Shown: positions 43,165 through 53,397, counted from the first letter of the stretch. The stretch: DNA of 64,000 nt from Methylomarinum sp965277025 (GCA_965277025.1 OZ255706.1:1550001-1614000), one strand, 5' to 3'. The notes: generated by a model from the sequence alone, not told the origin. A program made the numbers and translations.

Positions 43165-44275
43165 CTTTAAAAACGCTAAAAGAATTGTTGTTAAAATCGG
43201 CAGCTCGTTATTGACTAATGGTGGGCAAGGTCTGAATGTGCCCGCCATTGCTGAATGGGTTGAACAGATGGCCGGCTTGCGGAAAAGTGGCCAGGATGTT
43301 GTGTTGGTGTCATCGGGTTCGGTGGCCGAAGGGATGAGCCGTTTAGGTTTTTCATCCCGCCCGGCAACGCTGCATGAATTACAGGCGGCTGCATCTGTCG
43401 GGCAGATGGGGCTGATCCGTAATTTCGAAAATAAATTTCAGCGACATGGGCTTTTGACTGCACAAGTGTTGTTGACCCATGATGACTTGTCTGATCGGCA
43501 GCGTTATTTGAATGCTCGAAGCACTTTATTGACATTGCTGGATTTTAATGTCGTACCCGTAGTCAATGAAAATGATGCGGTAGCGACCGAAGAAATCCGT
43601 TTTGGCGACAATGACACGTTGGCTGCCCTGGTGGCGAATCTGGTCGAAGCGGATTTGTTGCTTATTTTGACTGATCAAGCAGGGTTGTTCGATGCAGACC
43701 CGAGTCTTGATAACAATACCAGCCTTATCAGCGAGGCAAGCGTCAATGATTCGTTGTTGGATCAGGTGGCAGGCGAAAGTCGCAGTGGTCTGGGCAGAGG
43801 TGGTATGTTTACCAAGATTCGGGCTGCCCGGTTGGCGGCGCGATCGGGGGCGGCGACCGTGATTGTGTCTGGCAAGCCGGAAAATGTCATCAGCAGGGTG
43901 GTAAGTGGTGAGGAATTAGGAACCTATTTAATTCCTGATATCGCTAAATATGCTGCTCGTAAACAATGGCTGGCGGGGCAATTGCAATGTAAAGGCGAGC
44001 TGGTTCTGGATGATGGTGCGGTCAGGTTTTTAAAGGAAAAAGGGAAAAGCCTGTTAGCGGTTGGTGTTGTCGGTGTGTCGGGGGATTTTGTGCGAGGTGA
44101 TTTGGTCAGCTGCGTGAATGACAGGCGACAGGAAATTGCCCGGGGGTTGGTAAATTATAGTGCTGAAGAGGTCAGGAAAATTGCCGGTCACAATAGTACT
44201 GAATTTGAACGGCTATTGGGCTATGCTGATGATGAAGAATTGATTCATCGGGATAATCTGGTTCTTATCTCGTGA
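43151..44275 (+). CDS. proB: Glutamate 5-kinase
   Basis: ProB phosphorylates glutamate in the first step of proline synthesis and is feedback-inhibited by proline. The GTG at 43151 (MSRTDFKNAKRIVVKIGSSLL) has AAGGA eight bases upstream and overlaps the obgE stop; it gives 374 residues. Kinase segments are KIGSSLLTNGG, VSSGSVAEGMSRLGF, FNVVPVVNENDAVATEEIRFGDND and the GRGGMFTKIRAARLAA loop. A C-terminal PUA domain (about residues 280-370) is present. proA is not in the window; proC, for the last step, is at 51995. Confidence 0.95.
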   Translation: MSRTDFKNAKRIVVKIGSSLLTNGGQGLNVPAIAEWVEQMAGLRKSGQDVVLVSSGSVAEGMSRLGFSSRPATLHELQAAASVGQMGLIRNFENKFQRHGLLTAQVLLTHDDLSDRQRYLNARSTLLTLLDFNVVPVVNENDAVATEEIRFGDNDTLAALVANLVEADLLLILTDQAGLFDADPSLDNNTSLISEASVNDSLLDQVAGESRSGLGRGGMFTKIRAARLAARSGAATVIVSGKPENVISRVVSGEELGTYLIPDIAKYAARKQWLAGQLQCKGELVLDDGAVRFLKEKGKSLLAVGVVGVSGDFVRGDLVSCVNDRRQEIARGLVNYSAEEVRKIAGHNSTEFERLLGYADDEELIHRDNLVLIS

Positions 44276-44299
44276 GCATTGCCTTACAATAAAGAGTGC

Positions 44300-44453
44300 T
44301 TAAACGCTGAACAAATCATCCATGATTTGTCAGCGCTCGCAAAACGGAAATGCGATTTCCGCTTTGCTTACAAAATCAATAGCTTGCAGCTATCGATTTT
44401 GACGACACATCCCTGTGTCGTGGGAAGCACTGATTTAATCAGCGCTTCCTTAA
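44300..44453. repeat. Hairpin-row intergenic repeat, copy 8 (best preserved)
   Basis: From TTAAACGCTGAACAAATC to GATTTAATCAGCGCTTCCTTAAC. Consecutive hairpins are visible: CAAATCATCCATGATTTG; CGGAAATGCGATTTCCG; a stem around AGCTTGCAGCT; and CGACACATCCCTGTGTCG. A further fragment (44480-44540, ACGTCCTTGTGTCGTGCG) follows. The 302 bases between proB and the GGDEF gene hold nothing else. Confidence 0.88.
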
Positions 44454-45994
44454 CAAGATGTTGAAAAAAGTCCATTCATGGTTTTTTCAATCATCGAAAT
44501 AGCGCTACACGTCCTTGTGTCGTGCGCAGCCTGTTAATACTATTTTGTAGTGCCCAAAAATACTGAAATTTATAATTATGAGTGATCTATCTAATCGCCG
44601 GGTGTGTAGAGAAGGCCCTTATGCGGTTATTGAATGGAAGCTGCACGGTGGCGTGCATGCAGTCAATGACACAGCGCTGAGTCTTTTTGGCGACCGATTG
44701 AAAACATTAGCCGATGATGCTTTTTTAGAGAGGTTACTTGCTGGGGTTCATGATAAAGAGCGTGATCTGCTGCGGAAAAAGATTTATGCCGGTGAAGATG
44801 TTTCAAGTTATACAGCTGAACAATTAGTTGAATCTAATGGATTTGTCAGTTGTGAATGGCGTCATACTATATTGACTGATGTTGATGGCAGCAGGCATAT
44901 CGTGTCTATTGCCAAGGATTTGTCCAGGCAGAAAATTACCGAAGAGATGCTGCAAACGTTGGTTACTGGGTCGCTGCCGGCGGGCACAGATGTTTTATTC
45001 TTTATTGTTAAAAATTTGGCCAGGATATTGTCAGTTCGGCACTGTTTGCTGGTTGTGAATGATGAAATGGAGCGGTACCGAAAAATCGTATTGGCCGGGT
45101 GGAGTGACGGTCGGAAAATTAAAAGATCTAGCTGGTTTTCAGAAGTGGATGAGAAGGCTTTTTTTCATGATGGTATTCTCGATATTGACGAGAAATCTAG
45201 TCAGGAATTATTAAAATCCACCTCGTTGCAGGCAAATTATTGTTGCGTTTATCAAATACCGGCACATTCCGATAACTTTGATGGCGGGTTGTTTTTACTG
45301 GACGATGAGGTGATTGATGTCCCTGAGGAATCCAGGTTTCTGCTTGAAACATTACTCAACCGGATGAGTATTGAGATTGCTCATTTCCGTAACGAGAAAA
45401 AGCTGGAATTGGCGGCCAGGATTTTTTCAGAAACCCATGAGGCTATAACGGTTACCGATAGTGAGGGTGTAATTATTGATGTCAATCCTGCCTTTTGCCA
45501 GATGAGCGGCTACAGCAAGGAAGAGTTGTTAGGTGTAAATTCCCGAATATTAAAATCCGGGCTTCAGAGTAAAGAATTCTATCAGGATTTGTGGCGAACT
45601 TTAACGACTGACGGTGTTTGGCAAGGGGAGTTTTGGAATCGCCGTAAGAATGGTGAACTGTATGCCGAACATAAAACTATTACAAGATTGGTTGCCGAAG
45701 ATGGCGGTGCAATTTATTACGTTGGACTGGGTTCGGATATTACCGAGCAAAAACACCAGCAGCAAGCGCTTGAACAGATGGCGCATTTTGATGTGTTGAC
45801 GCAATTACCTAATCGTGCTTTATTTGCCGACCGTTTAACAGGCTGTTGATTTAATCCAACCTGGAGGCCGCATTGTTTCGTTGCCATAATTGGCATTTGA
45901 TTACATAACTAATTGTTATTTATGGTAAAATGATTCAATCCATTTGATATTCCCCGATTTTTTATTTGTTATGCGCGGCATTGATTATACCCAA

Positions 45995-47120
45995 TAGAAG
46001 TTACGCATTGACAACAGATCGAAATTTTGGGTTTAAATGATTCATATTTGGCATAAAGGTGTCGATAAACGAAGCCATAACATCGTTGAATAAATTCCGC
46101 TGTACGCTATAGCAATTATTAATCACGTCTGCAAAGCTCAATTTTTGTAATTGAACAAAGCCACAAATTGCAGAAAAAATATGATTATTTATTGCTCTTT
46201 TATTGCGAACCTGGAACCGCTCAATATCACACACCTGCTTTATTGCCCGATGATATTGCTCAATCTGCCAATGCCTGTCATGTTGTTCGGTAAATGCTTT
46301 CTTGTCAAAAACAGCGGTCTTTTCTTCATCAGGTAGTGAACTTATGTAATGGCGAACTTGTTCTTTCAAGGTCGTCCGAAATAATTTCACATACCCAAAA
46401 TTTTTGGGCCAAACCATTAAGCCGTCTTCCGGGATTTCTAATTGCCTGACTTGAACCCATGAACCTTTTTCAACAGAGACTAATCGATTACCTTCCACTG
46501 CAAAGAATAATCCTGTCTGATGATTTCTTATCAATTTAAGATTATCCACGCAACTGTACCAGCTATCTCCTGTTACAAAACCAGGTTCTAGTCCCCAAGC
46601 TAATACTTCGGTCAGCATGTCTTGAAAATAGTCATTTTTTGTCTTTCCTTCCGCCTTATCGACCACCCGGAAATTCAGTGGTTGGTGTTTTCCTTGAATG
46701 TCTGTGTAGTACAACGTGACAAGATTGATTCCCTTGACTGCTCTATGATGTTTTCCCGACCAAAAATAACTGACATATGCCATATATTGGCTATAAGGTT
46801 TATCAAGAACACTATCGTCAACACTCAAGGTTCCGCCCTTCAAATTCAGGCTTGCGCTGGCTTCATTGTATAAATCTCGCCCAGTGTAATGCTCCCGATT
46901 TAGAAATCGATTTACGCTATCATGTGATATTGACATGACTTCTCCTAATCGTCGACAACTAGCTTGTTTCGGCTCACTTAATAAAAAACCAATATACATG
47001 GGTAATGTACAGCAGGCTGTTGAGGGGCGTGTTATTTCTCTTATCAAGGTTTGCCTTGCATTGACTTTGGGATTTTTTAAACCCCATAGTTTAACATTGC
47101 CTGTCAATGCGTAACTTCTA
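45995..47120 (-). mobile_element. IS701-like element, copy C (1126 bp)
   Basis: Ends TAGAAGTTACGC / GCGTAACTTCTA. The duplication is CCCAA (45990-45994 and 47121-47125), within the IS5 transposase gene. It is one base longer than the others because of an extra C near 47083. Confidence 0.94.
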
Positions 47121-47125
47121 CCCAA
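46001..47125 (-). CDS. IS701-like transposase (copy C) with shifted start
   Basis: The body is identical in layout to the other copies, but an extra base just after the usual ATG puts that ATG out of frame. The open frame now extends to a TTG at 47125 in the flanking IS5 sequence, giving MGRSYALTGNVKLWGLKN before the normal LKNPKVNARQ. Whether it is translated is uncertain. It has WPKNFGYV where other copies have WLKNFGYV. Confidence 0.75.
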   Translation of the reverse strand: MGRSYALTGNVKLWGLKNPKVNARQTLIREITRPSTACCTLPMYIGFLLSEPKQASCRRLGEVMSISHDSVNRFLNREHYTGRDLYNEASASLNLKGGTLSVDDSVLDKPYSQYMAYVSYFWSGKHHRAVKGINLVTLYYTDIQGKHQPLNFRVVDKAEGKTKNDYFQDMLTEVLAWGLEPGFVTGDSWYSCVDNLKLIRNHQTGLFFAVEGNRLVSVEKGSWVQVRQLEIPEDGLMVWPKNFGYVKLFRTTLKEQVRHYISSLPDEEKTAVFDKKAFTEQHDRHWQIEQYHRAIKQVCDIERFQVRNKRAINNHIFSAICGFVQLQKLSFADVINNCYSVQRNLFNDVMASFIDTFMPNMNHLNPKFRSVVNA

Positions 47126-49615
47126 AACGAATTATTCAGTTATCGGACGCTGGAATCTAGAATTCCGGGTGATCATCCTTTACGCAAACTACGATATTTG
47201 GTCGATATTCTATTGACTACTCTGGATGAGGAGTTCGATGACCTGTATTCCCGACGGGGCCGTGCGTCAATTCCTCCCGAGCGTTTACTCCGTGCCAGTT
47301 TGTTGCAAATCCTGTTTTCCATTCGTTCGGAGCGGCAACTGATCGAACACATTGATTTCAATCTGCTGTATCGTTGGTTTGTCGGCTTATCAATGGATGA
47401 TGAGGTTTGGGATCATTCAACGTTCAGCGCCAATCGTGACAGGCTTCTGAATGAGCGCGTCAGTCGTTTGTTTTTTGATCGTGTGCTGTGCCTGGCCGAA
47501 TGGCAGGATTTAGTCTCAGACGAACACTTTTCGGTTGATGGCACGCTAATCAAGGCCTGGGCTTCTATGAAAAGCATCAAGGCCAAAGACGGTTCGAGCC
47601 GGCCGCCGGAGGATTCCACCCGCAATCCGGGTGTCAACTTCAAAGGCGAGAAACGCTGTAACGACACGCATGAATCGACAACGGACCCGGAAGCAAGGAT
47701 GTATAAAAAAAGTCAGGGCGATAAAGCCCAACTCGCTTTTCCGGGCCACTCATGGAAAATCGCCATGGTTTGGTCATCGATGTTGAAGTGACCCAGGCGA
47801 CCGGAACGGCCGGGCGGGAGGCGGCGACAAAAATGATCAAACGCAGCGTCAAAAAAGCGGGTGCCACAGTGGGCAGTGACAAAAACTATGATACCCAAAA
47901 CTTCGTTGCCGAGCTTCGCGCAATGAAGGTGACCCCGCATGTAACTCAAAAAGCGAAAGGTTCGGCGATTGACAAGCGGACGACCCGACACCCAGGCTAT
48001 ACCAGCAGTCTCAAAATCCGTAAACGGATCGAAGAAGTCTTTGGCTGGAGCAAAACTGTTGGGGGGATTACGTCAAACCCGGTTTCGCGGAGTGAAAAAA
48101 GTGACTGCCCAAACCGTATTCACCTTCGCAGCGTATAATCTGACCCGCCTGATGACCTTGTTGCAATGGCGTTATTCAACTGCGCAGGCACCGTTGTGCC
48201 TGAAATCCGCCAAAAGGTGGAAATAAAGCCTCGAAAGGGCAATATAAACCGGCTGATACCGGAAAACCTGGCTAATCAGGCCATCCAGAGGTAAATTTAA
48301 CCCAAAATGAAGGGTTGGAGCCGGAGGCATAGGGGCGTTTTTCAACAGCCTGTTAAAGCAAACAATGGCCAGTTGTAAGCGAGAGAAATCTCTATTGGCG
48401 GTTTGCTTTGTCGATTTGGATCAATTCGAGCCTATCAATGATGCATATGGGCATCAGGTTGGTGATCAAATTCTGATCGAAGTTTCACAAAGAATGAAGG
48501 CCAGCATACGGGAACAAGACACGGTGGCCCGGTTGAGCGGTGATGAATTTGCCTTGTTGTTGAGTCATCTTGAATCGGCCGAGCTGTGTGAGCGTATCAT
48601 GCAGCGATTGCATCAAGAGTTGTCCCGACCTTTTTATATCGATGAAGAAGAAATTTTTCTATTTGCCAGTAGTGGTGTAACCATATATCCGCTGGATGAT
48701 GTCGAGCCTGAGATGTTATTGCGGCATGCCGATAGCGCCATGTATCAGGCAAAATTGAAAGGCCGGAATCGCTTTGCTTTTTTTGATTCCACAGAGGCTC
48801 GTAAAATCAGTCAGCATCATAAGCAAGTCAATAAAATAAGCAAGGCTTTTGATAATGGAGAATTTTCTTTGTTTTACCAGCCTAAATTAAACGTGTCGAG
48901 TGGGAAGGTTTTTGGGGTTGAAGCGTTGATTCGCTGGCTGAGTCTTGATGCCGGACTAATTCCACCGTTGGAGTTTTTGCCGAGTCTGGATGGAACTGAG
49001 CTTGAAATTGAAGTGGGTAACTGGGTGCTTGAGCGGGCTTGGCGGCAGGTGGCTCTGTGGTTCATGCAAGGAAGAATGATGGAGATCAGTGTAAATATCT
49101 CCGCTATGCATTTACAGAATCCTGGTTTTTACGATCATTTGGCGGGAATTTTGGCGAAGCATCCGGCTGTTCCTGCTGCATTGTTGCAACTAGAAGTGCT
49201 TGAAAGCAGTACGCTAGGTGATGTTCATGTCATGCGGGAGCTGATTAAGCGATGTCGAGATGGCTTAGGGGTAGGTGTTGCCTTGGATGATTTTGGCACA
49301 GGTTATTCGTCGTTGACGCATTTACGTCGTTTACCCGTCAATTGTGTCAAGATCGACAAGTCATTTGTAATCGATATGTTGCAGGATGAGAATGATTACG
49401 CAATCGTAAAGAGTGTAATCAGCTTGGCTAAGGTGTTTAAGCGGGAAGTCATTGCCGAAGGTGTCGAAAGTATCGAGCATGGTAAAAAGCTTTACCAGAT
49501 GGGGTGTAAAAACCTTCAAGGTTATGGAATTGCAAAACCGATGCCTGTCGATCAGTTGACCGATTGGCTGGCAGATGACCAGCTGTTAAAGGATTGGCAG
49601 TGGGGCAGTGACATT

Positions 49616-49768
49616 TAAGGAAGCGCTGATCAAATCTTCCATACTGTCAGTACCCGCAAAGTGTTGTGCGATTTTCACTTTACTCACAAAATCAATGGTT
49701 TGTCGCCATCGATTTTGATGGCGCATCCATGCACCACTGGAATTGCGAATAAATCAGTGATTCCTTAA
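49616..49768. repeat. Hairpin-row intergenic repeat, copy 9
   Basis: From TAAGGAAGCGCTGATCAAATC to GAATAAATCAGTGATTCCTTAAA. The first TAA is the stop codon of the GGDEF-EAL gene. Internal modules are diverged (ATCAATGGTTTGTCGCCATCG). It directly abuts the rpsT terminator. Confidence 0.83.
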
Positions 49769-49801
49769 AAAGACAGGGCAACGATGGGGCCCTGTCTTTT
49801 T
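49767..49801. terminator. Bidirectional intrinsic terminator (rpsT / GGDEF-EAL)
   Basis: Perfect 13-base stem AAAAAGACAGGGC (49767-49779) with GCCCTGTCTTTTT (49789-49801) and a nine-base loop. The A/T tails on both sides suit termination in both directions, for rpsT on the minus strand and the GGDEF-EAL gene on the plus strand. Confidence 0.9.
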
Positions 49802-49806
49802 AAGAT

Positions 49807-50070
49807 TTACGCTAAAGTGCGAACTTTTGCGTTCAAACGACTTTTCTTGCGAGCAGCGTTATTTTTGTGAATCAAACCCTTGCTAACGGCTGAATCAATA
49901 ACAGGCACAGCTGTTTTAAAGGCTGCTTGCGCTTTTTCTTTATCACCTGCCTCAACTGCCGCGATAACTTTTTTGATGAATGTGCGCATTTTGCTACGTT
50001 GTCCGGCGTTGCGAACACGTCTTTTTTCTGACTGGCGCGCTCTTTTTCTTGCTTGTGGTGAATTAGCCAT
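49807..50070 (-). CDS. rpsT: 30S ribosomal protein S20
   Basis: An 87-residue basic protein, MANSPQARKRARQSEKRRVR, with the S20 signature NAGQRSKMRTFIKKV and the C-terminal GLIHKNNAARKKSRLNAKV. It is a primary 16S rRNA binder. It is monocistronic and divergent from murJ, as in many gammaproteobacteria, and ends just before the bidirectional terminator. Confidence 0.97.
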   Translation of the reverse strand: MANSPQARKRARQSEKRRVRNAGQRSKMRTFIKKVIAAVEAGDKEKAQAAFKTAVPVIDSAVSKGLIHKNNAARKKSRLNAKVRTLA

Positions 50071-50175
50071 AGTGTATCAATAGTAATCTTCGTTAATTAA
50101 GAACCCATTATTATCATCTTAAATGGTATCATTGTCAAATAGCGTGACAGGTTTTATGGGTGATTCACTTGCCTC

Positions 50176-50279
50176 TCGAATCGATAGCTGCAAGCTATTG
50201 ATTTTGTGAGCAAACGGAAATCGTATTTCCGTTTTGCGAGCACTGATAACATGGATGATTTGTTCAGCACTTTCTTAGG
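50176..50279. repeat. Hairpin-row intergenic repeat, copy 10 (inverted, partial)
   Basis: Inverted partial copy with GAATCGATAGCTGCAAGCTATTG, GTGAGCAAACGGAAATCG and ATGGATGATTTGTTCAGCACT ending in TTTCTTAGG. It occupies the rpsT-murJ intergenic region (316 bases). Nothing else is recognised there apart from the murJ ribosome binding site. Confidence 0.75.
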
Positions 50280-50386
50280 CGGCAGGGCCTTGAAGCTTGG
50301 TACGTAGTATAAATGGTTTTTTTTATAGTTATTGACCTGGGTCTACATTGATCATGAATTCAGGTAGATTGGAGTAGGAGTTTTCT

Positions 50387-51925
50387 TTGAGCAGGAAATT
50401 ATTCAAATCAACTGCTGTCGTCAGTGCAATGACGATGATTTCTCGAATTCTGGGCTTTATTCGCGATATGCTATTGGCGCGAATTTTTGGGGTAGACTCA
50501 GGAACCGATGCTTTTTTCGTCGCATTCAAAATTCCCAACTTTTTACGTCGTCTGTTTGCCGAGGGAGCTTTTGCCCAAGCCTTTGTGCCGGTTTTGTCTG
50601 ACTATAAAGAGCAGGGCAGTAAAGCGGCATTGCAGACATTTTTGGATCGAACCGCCGGTACACTGGCGCTTGTTTTGATGGTCATATCGATTATTGGTGT
50701 GATTGCCGCACCGATTTTGATCACAATGTTTGCGCCGGGATTTCTATGGGAAGGAAAACAATATGATCTTGCCGTGGAAATGCTCAGAATCACCTTTCCT
50801 TATCTGTTTTTTATTTCCTCTGTGGCTTTTGCCGGAGGAATTTTAAATTCCCATGGTAAATTCGCAGTTCCAGCTTTTACACCGGTTTTTCTCAATTTAT
50901 CAATGATCGCCGCCGCTATCTGGCTGGCGCCAAAGATGCATGAACCGGTCGTGGCATTGGCTTGGGGGGTTTTTGCCGCAGGTGTAATTCAATTATTGTT
51001 TCAGTTTCCCGCTCTTTGGCGTTTGAAGTTGATTCCCAGATTGCGCTGGGGCTTTGCCGATAAAGGGGTCAGGAAAATAATGAAACTGATGTTACCGGCA
51101 ATTTTCGGTGTATCGATTACCCAGATCAATTTGTTGCTGGATACCTTGATAGCATCATTTTTACCGGCAGGGAGTGTATCCTGGCTATATTATTCTGACC
51201 GGCTGGTGGAATTTCCGCTTGGCGTATTCGGCATTGCACTGGCAACGGTAATTTTACCCAATCTGTCTAAAAACCATGCAGCAAAAAAACCACAGGCGTT
51301 TTCGCAATCATTGGACTGGGGGCTGCGTTTGGTTTTGCTGATTGGTTTGCCAGCGTCGATCGGGTTGATGATGTTGGCGGAACCAATGCTGACGACTTTA
51401 TTCCAATATAAGGAATTTGGCGCCACGGATGTTTTAATGGCGGGTAAAAGCTTGATGGCCTATTCAGTGGGGCTGTTGGGCTTTATTTTGGTCAAGGTGT
51501 TGGTGCCTGGCTTTACCGCCCGCAAGGATACCAGAACACCTGTCAAATTTGGCATTTATGCCATGATCGTCAACATGGGGTTGAATATAGCGCTGGTTTT
51601 TCCGTTAGCTCATGCAGGGTTGGCTTTGGCTACATCCTTGGGTGCTTTTTTCAATGCAACGTTATTGTTAGTGACGCTGTTAAAAAGAAAAATTTATTTG
51701 CCGGGGCCTGCGTGGCGGATTTTTATCTTGAGAATTATTTTAGCCAATGAGGTAATGGCGGTTTTTCTACATCGTTTCGTGGATGCTTCACTTTGGCTGG
51801 CTTGGCCAGCGAGTGAGAGGGTTTTGCAATTGTTCCTTTGGATAGCTTTAGGCGCTTTGCTTTATCTGGTGGTATTATTACTTTCAGGTTTTAGGCTTCG
51901 TCATTTATCGGCAAAAGCGGTGTAA
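50387..51925 (+). CDS. murJ: Lipid II flippase MurJ
   Basis: Inner-membrane protein of the MOP superfamily that flips lipid II for peptidoglycan synthesis. 512 residues with about fourteen helices. The TTG at 50387 has AGGAG seven bases upstream. Family segments are ISRILGFIRDMLLARIFG, DAFFVAFKIPNFLRRLFAEGAFAQAFVPV, WLYYSDRLVEFPLGVFGIALATVILP and LVPGFTARKDTRTPVKFG. The frame is intact. Confidence 0.96.
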   Translation: MSRKLFKSTAVVSAMTMISRILGFIRDMLLARIFGVDSGTDAFFVAFKIPNFLRRLFAEGAFAQAFVPVLSDYKEQGSKAALQTFLDRTAGTLALVLMVISIIGVIAAPILITMFAPGFLWEGKQYDLAVEMLRITFPYLFFISSVAFAGGILNSHGKFAVPAFTPVFLNLSMIAAAIWLAPKMHEPVVALAWGVFAAGVIQLLFQFPALWRLKLIPRLRWGFADKGVRKIMKLMLPAIFGVSITQINLLLDTLIASFLPAGSVSWLYYSDRLVEFPLGVFGIALATVILPNLSKNHAAKKPQAFSQSLDWGLRLVLLIGLPASIGLMMLAEPMLTTLFQYKEFGATDVLMAGKSLMAYSVGLLGFILVKVLVPGFTARKDTRTPVKFGIYAMIVNMGLNIALVFPLAHAGLALATSLGAFFNATLLLVTLLKRKIYLPGPAWRIFILRIILANEVMAVFLHRFVDASLWLAWPASERVLQLFLWIALGALLYLVVLLLSGFRLRHLSAKAV

Positions 51926-51994
51926 ACCAATATCTCCTGAGTAACTGAATCCGATATTCAGGCAACATAGACTAAAAAGGGAAATTAAACGTAT

Positions 51995-52822
51995 ATGAAA
52001 ACAGAAAAAATTGGTTTTATCGGCGGCGGCAATATGGCTAGCTGTTTAATTACAGGACTGGTTCAAAGTGGTTTTCCTGCTGACCATATCTGGGTATCTG
52101 ATATTTCAGAAAAGTCGCTGCAAAACTTGAAAGATAAGCTGAAAGTCAATGTTATCAATGATAATGTCACTGTGGCTGAAAATGTTGATATCGTTGTATT
52201 GGCGGTAAAACCTCAAGTCTTACGGGCGGCTGCGGAAGAAATTGCCGGTGTTATCCAGCGCAAACAAAGTCTGGTGGTTTCGATTGCAGCGGGAATCAGT
52301 CAGAATAGTTTGAAAAAATGGCTGGGTGAACGGACACCTGTTGTCAGAACAATGCCGAATACCCCGGCGCTGGTGATGTCAGCGGTGACAGCTCTTCATG
52401 CCAATGAATTTGTCAGTGATGCCGGTAAGCAACTGGCGGAAAACATATTGCGAGCGGTGGGCATCACTTTATGGGTGGAGAGTGAATCAGAAATGGATGC
52501 GGTTACCGCTGTTTCTGGCAGCGGTCCTGCTTATTTTTTCTTGCTGATGGAAGCGATGGAGTGGGCTGCCGTTGAGTTGGGTTTAAATGAAGAAACCGCA
52601 CGAATTCTGGTTCAGCAAACGGCTTTGGGAGCGGCAAAAATTGCTTTGGAAGCGACAGAATCACCCGCTCAATTGCGACAGCGAGTTACTTCTCCGGGTG
52701 GGACGACAGAGAAAGCGTTGCAAGTTTTTGAACAGGGTGAATTTAAACAGCTGGTTTCAAAAGCATTACATGCAGCCAGAGACTGCTCTATTGAAATGTC
52801 TAAAGAATTAGGAGAGAAATAA
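51995..52822 (+). CDS. proC: Pyrroline-5-carboxylate reductase
   Basis: Last enzyme of proline synthesis, reducing P5C with NAD(P)H. The 275 residues are normal. Rossmann motif IGFIGGGNMASCLITGL, then LAVKPQV, VRTMPNTPALV, AVSGSGPAYFFLLMEAM and QRVTSPGGTTEKAL. Its stop overlaps the yggT start (TAATG), so the two are coupled. proB is 8 kb upstream in the same direction. Confidence 0.96.
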   Translation: MKTEKIGFIGGGNMASCLITGLVQSGFPADHIWVSDISEKSLQNLKDKLKVNVINDNVTVAENVDIVVLAVKPQVLRAAAEEIAGVIQRKQSLVVSIAAGISQNSLKKWLGERTPVVRTMPNTPALVMSAVTALHANEFVSDAGKQLAENILRAVGITLWVESESEMDAVTAVSGSGPAYFFLLMEAMEWAAVELGLNEETARILVQQTALGAAKIALEATESPAQLRQRVTSPGGTTEKALQVFEQGEFKQLVSKALHAARDCSIEMSKELGEK

Positions 52823-53397
52823 TGGGTTCAAGTTATCTGTCGGATCCTTTGATATTTTTGATCGATACGCTTTTTTCGCTGTATATTCTTGCAGTGGCAT
52901 TGCGGTTTTTATTACAGTGGAGTCATGCCGATTTTTATAATCCTGTATCACAGGTATTGGTGAAAATCACGCATCCGCCTCTTAAATTGTTAAGACGTTT
53001 CGTGCCTTCACTTGGAAAAATAGATACCTCGGCATTGTTGCTGTTAATGATTTTACAGATGACCTCCGATTTTACTATTCTCGCGCTGAAGGGCGTTATG
53101 GTCGGGTTGGCTCCGTTGTTAATCATTTCATTAACGCAATTAATCAACTTGTTCATCAATATTTTTATTTTCACTATTTTTGCGCGTGCAATTTTAAGCT
53201 GGATTGCTGTCGGTCATTATAATGCGGCAAGTTCTATTCTTTATAGTTTAAGCGAACCTGTTTTAAGTTTATGTCGACGCCTGGTGCCTGATTTAGGTGG
53301 TATTGATTTATCACCTTTAGTTGCATTGATTTTTTTACAATTGATGAAAATGATTTTGCTTCCACCGTTGCATCAGTTGGCGAGTTTATTGGGTTAA
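52822..53397 (+). CDS. YggT family membrane protein
   Basis: A 191-residue inner-membrane protein with two tandem YGGT units, each with a FYNPVSQVLVKITHPPLKLLRR-like or YNAASSILYSLSEPVLSLCRR-like amphipathic motif. YggT is often linked to proC and is implicated in osmotic or cell-envelope functions. The start overlaps the proC stop by one base. The IS tower begins 33 bases after its stop. Confidence 0.92.
   Translation: MGSSYLSDPLIFLIDTLFSLYILAVALRFLLQWSHADFYNPVSQVLVKITHPPLKLLRRFVPSLGKIDTSALLLLMILQMTSDFTILALKGVMVGLAPLLIISLTQLINLFINIFIFTIFARAILSWIAVGHYNAASSILYSLSEPVLSLCRRLVPDLGGIDLSPLVALIFLQLMKMILLPPLHQLASLLG

Larger units (their letters stand above)
45971..48226 (+). pseudogene. IS5-family transposase, broken (copy 2)
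   Basis: The first eight codons (MRGIDYTQ) are cut off by IS701-like copy C. Compared with copy 1, four bases are missing near 47748 (GGGCCACTCATGG against GGGCCATGCACTCATGG) and one G has been added in the G run at about 48061-48066. Both shift the frame. The product is therefore inactive, and this copy could only move in trans. Confidence 0.9.
45839..48352 (+). mobile_element. IS5-family element, copy 2, interrupted by IS701-like copy C
   Basis: Same ends as copy 1 (CAGGCTGTTGA / TCAACAGCCTG) and the same TTAA flanks (45835-45838 and 48353-48356). Without the nested element it is about 1.39 kb. It lies inside the PAS-GGDEF-EAL gene. Confidence 0.93.
44578..49618 (+). pseudogene. PAS-GGDEF-EAL cyclic-di-GMP protein, split by an IS5 element
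   Basis: Joining 44578-45838 to 48357-49618 restores an 840-codon gene. The order is an N-terminal PAS-like region, a GAF-like middle part, a PAS domain (ITVTDSEGVIIDVNPAFCQMSG at about 45450), then GGDEF and EAL. The junction restores LPNRALFADRLKQTMASC. The cyclase site is ARLSGDEFALL with an RxxD inhibitory site (REQD) five residues before it. The phosphodiesterase site keeps VEALIRW, LDDFGTGYSSL, KIDKSFV and AEGVES. Both catalytic domains would be functional if joined. The 3' fragment has an ATG at 48365 and could still make a GGDEF(partial)-EAL protein. The TAA stop is the first triplet of repeat copy 9. Confidence 0.9.
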
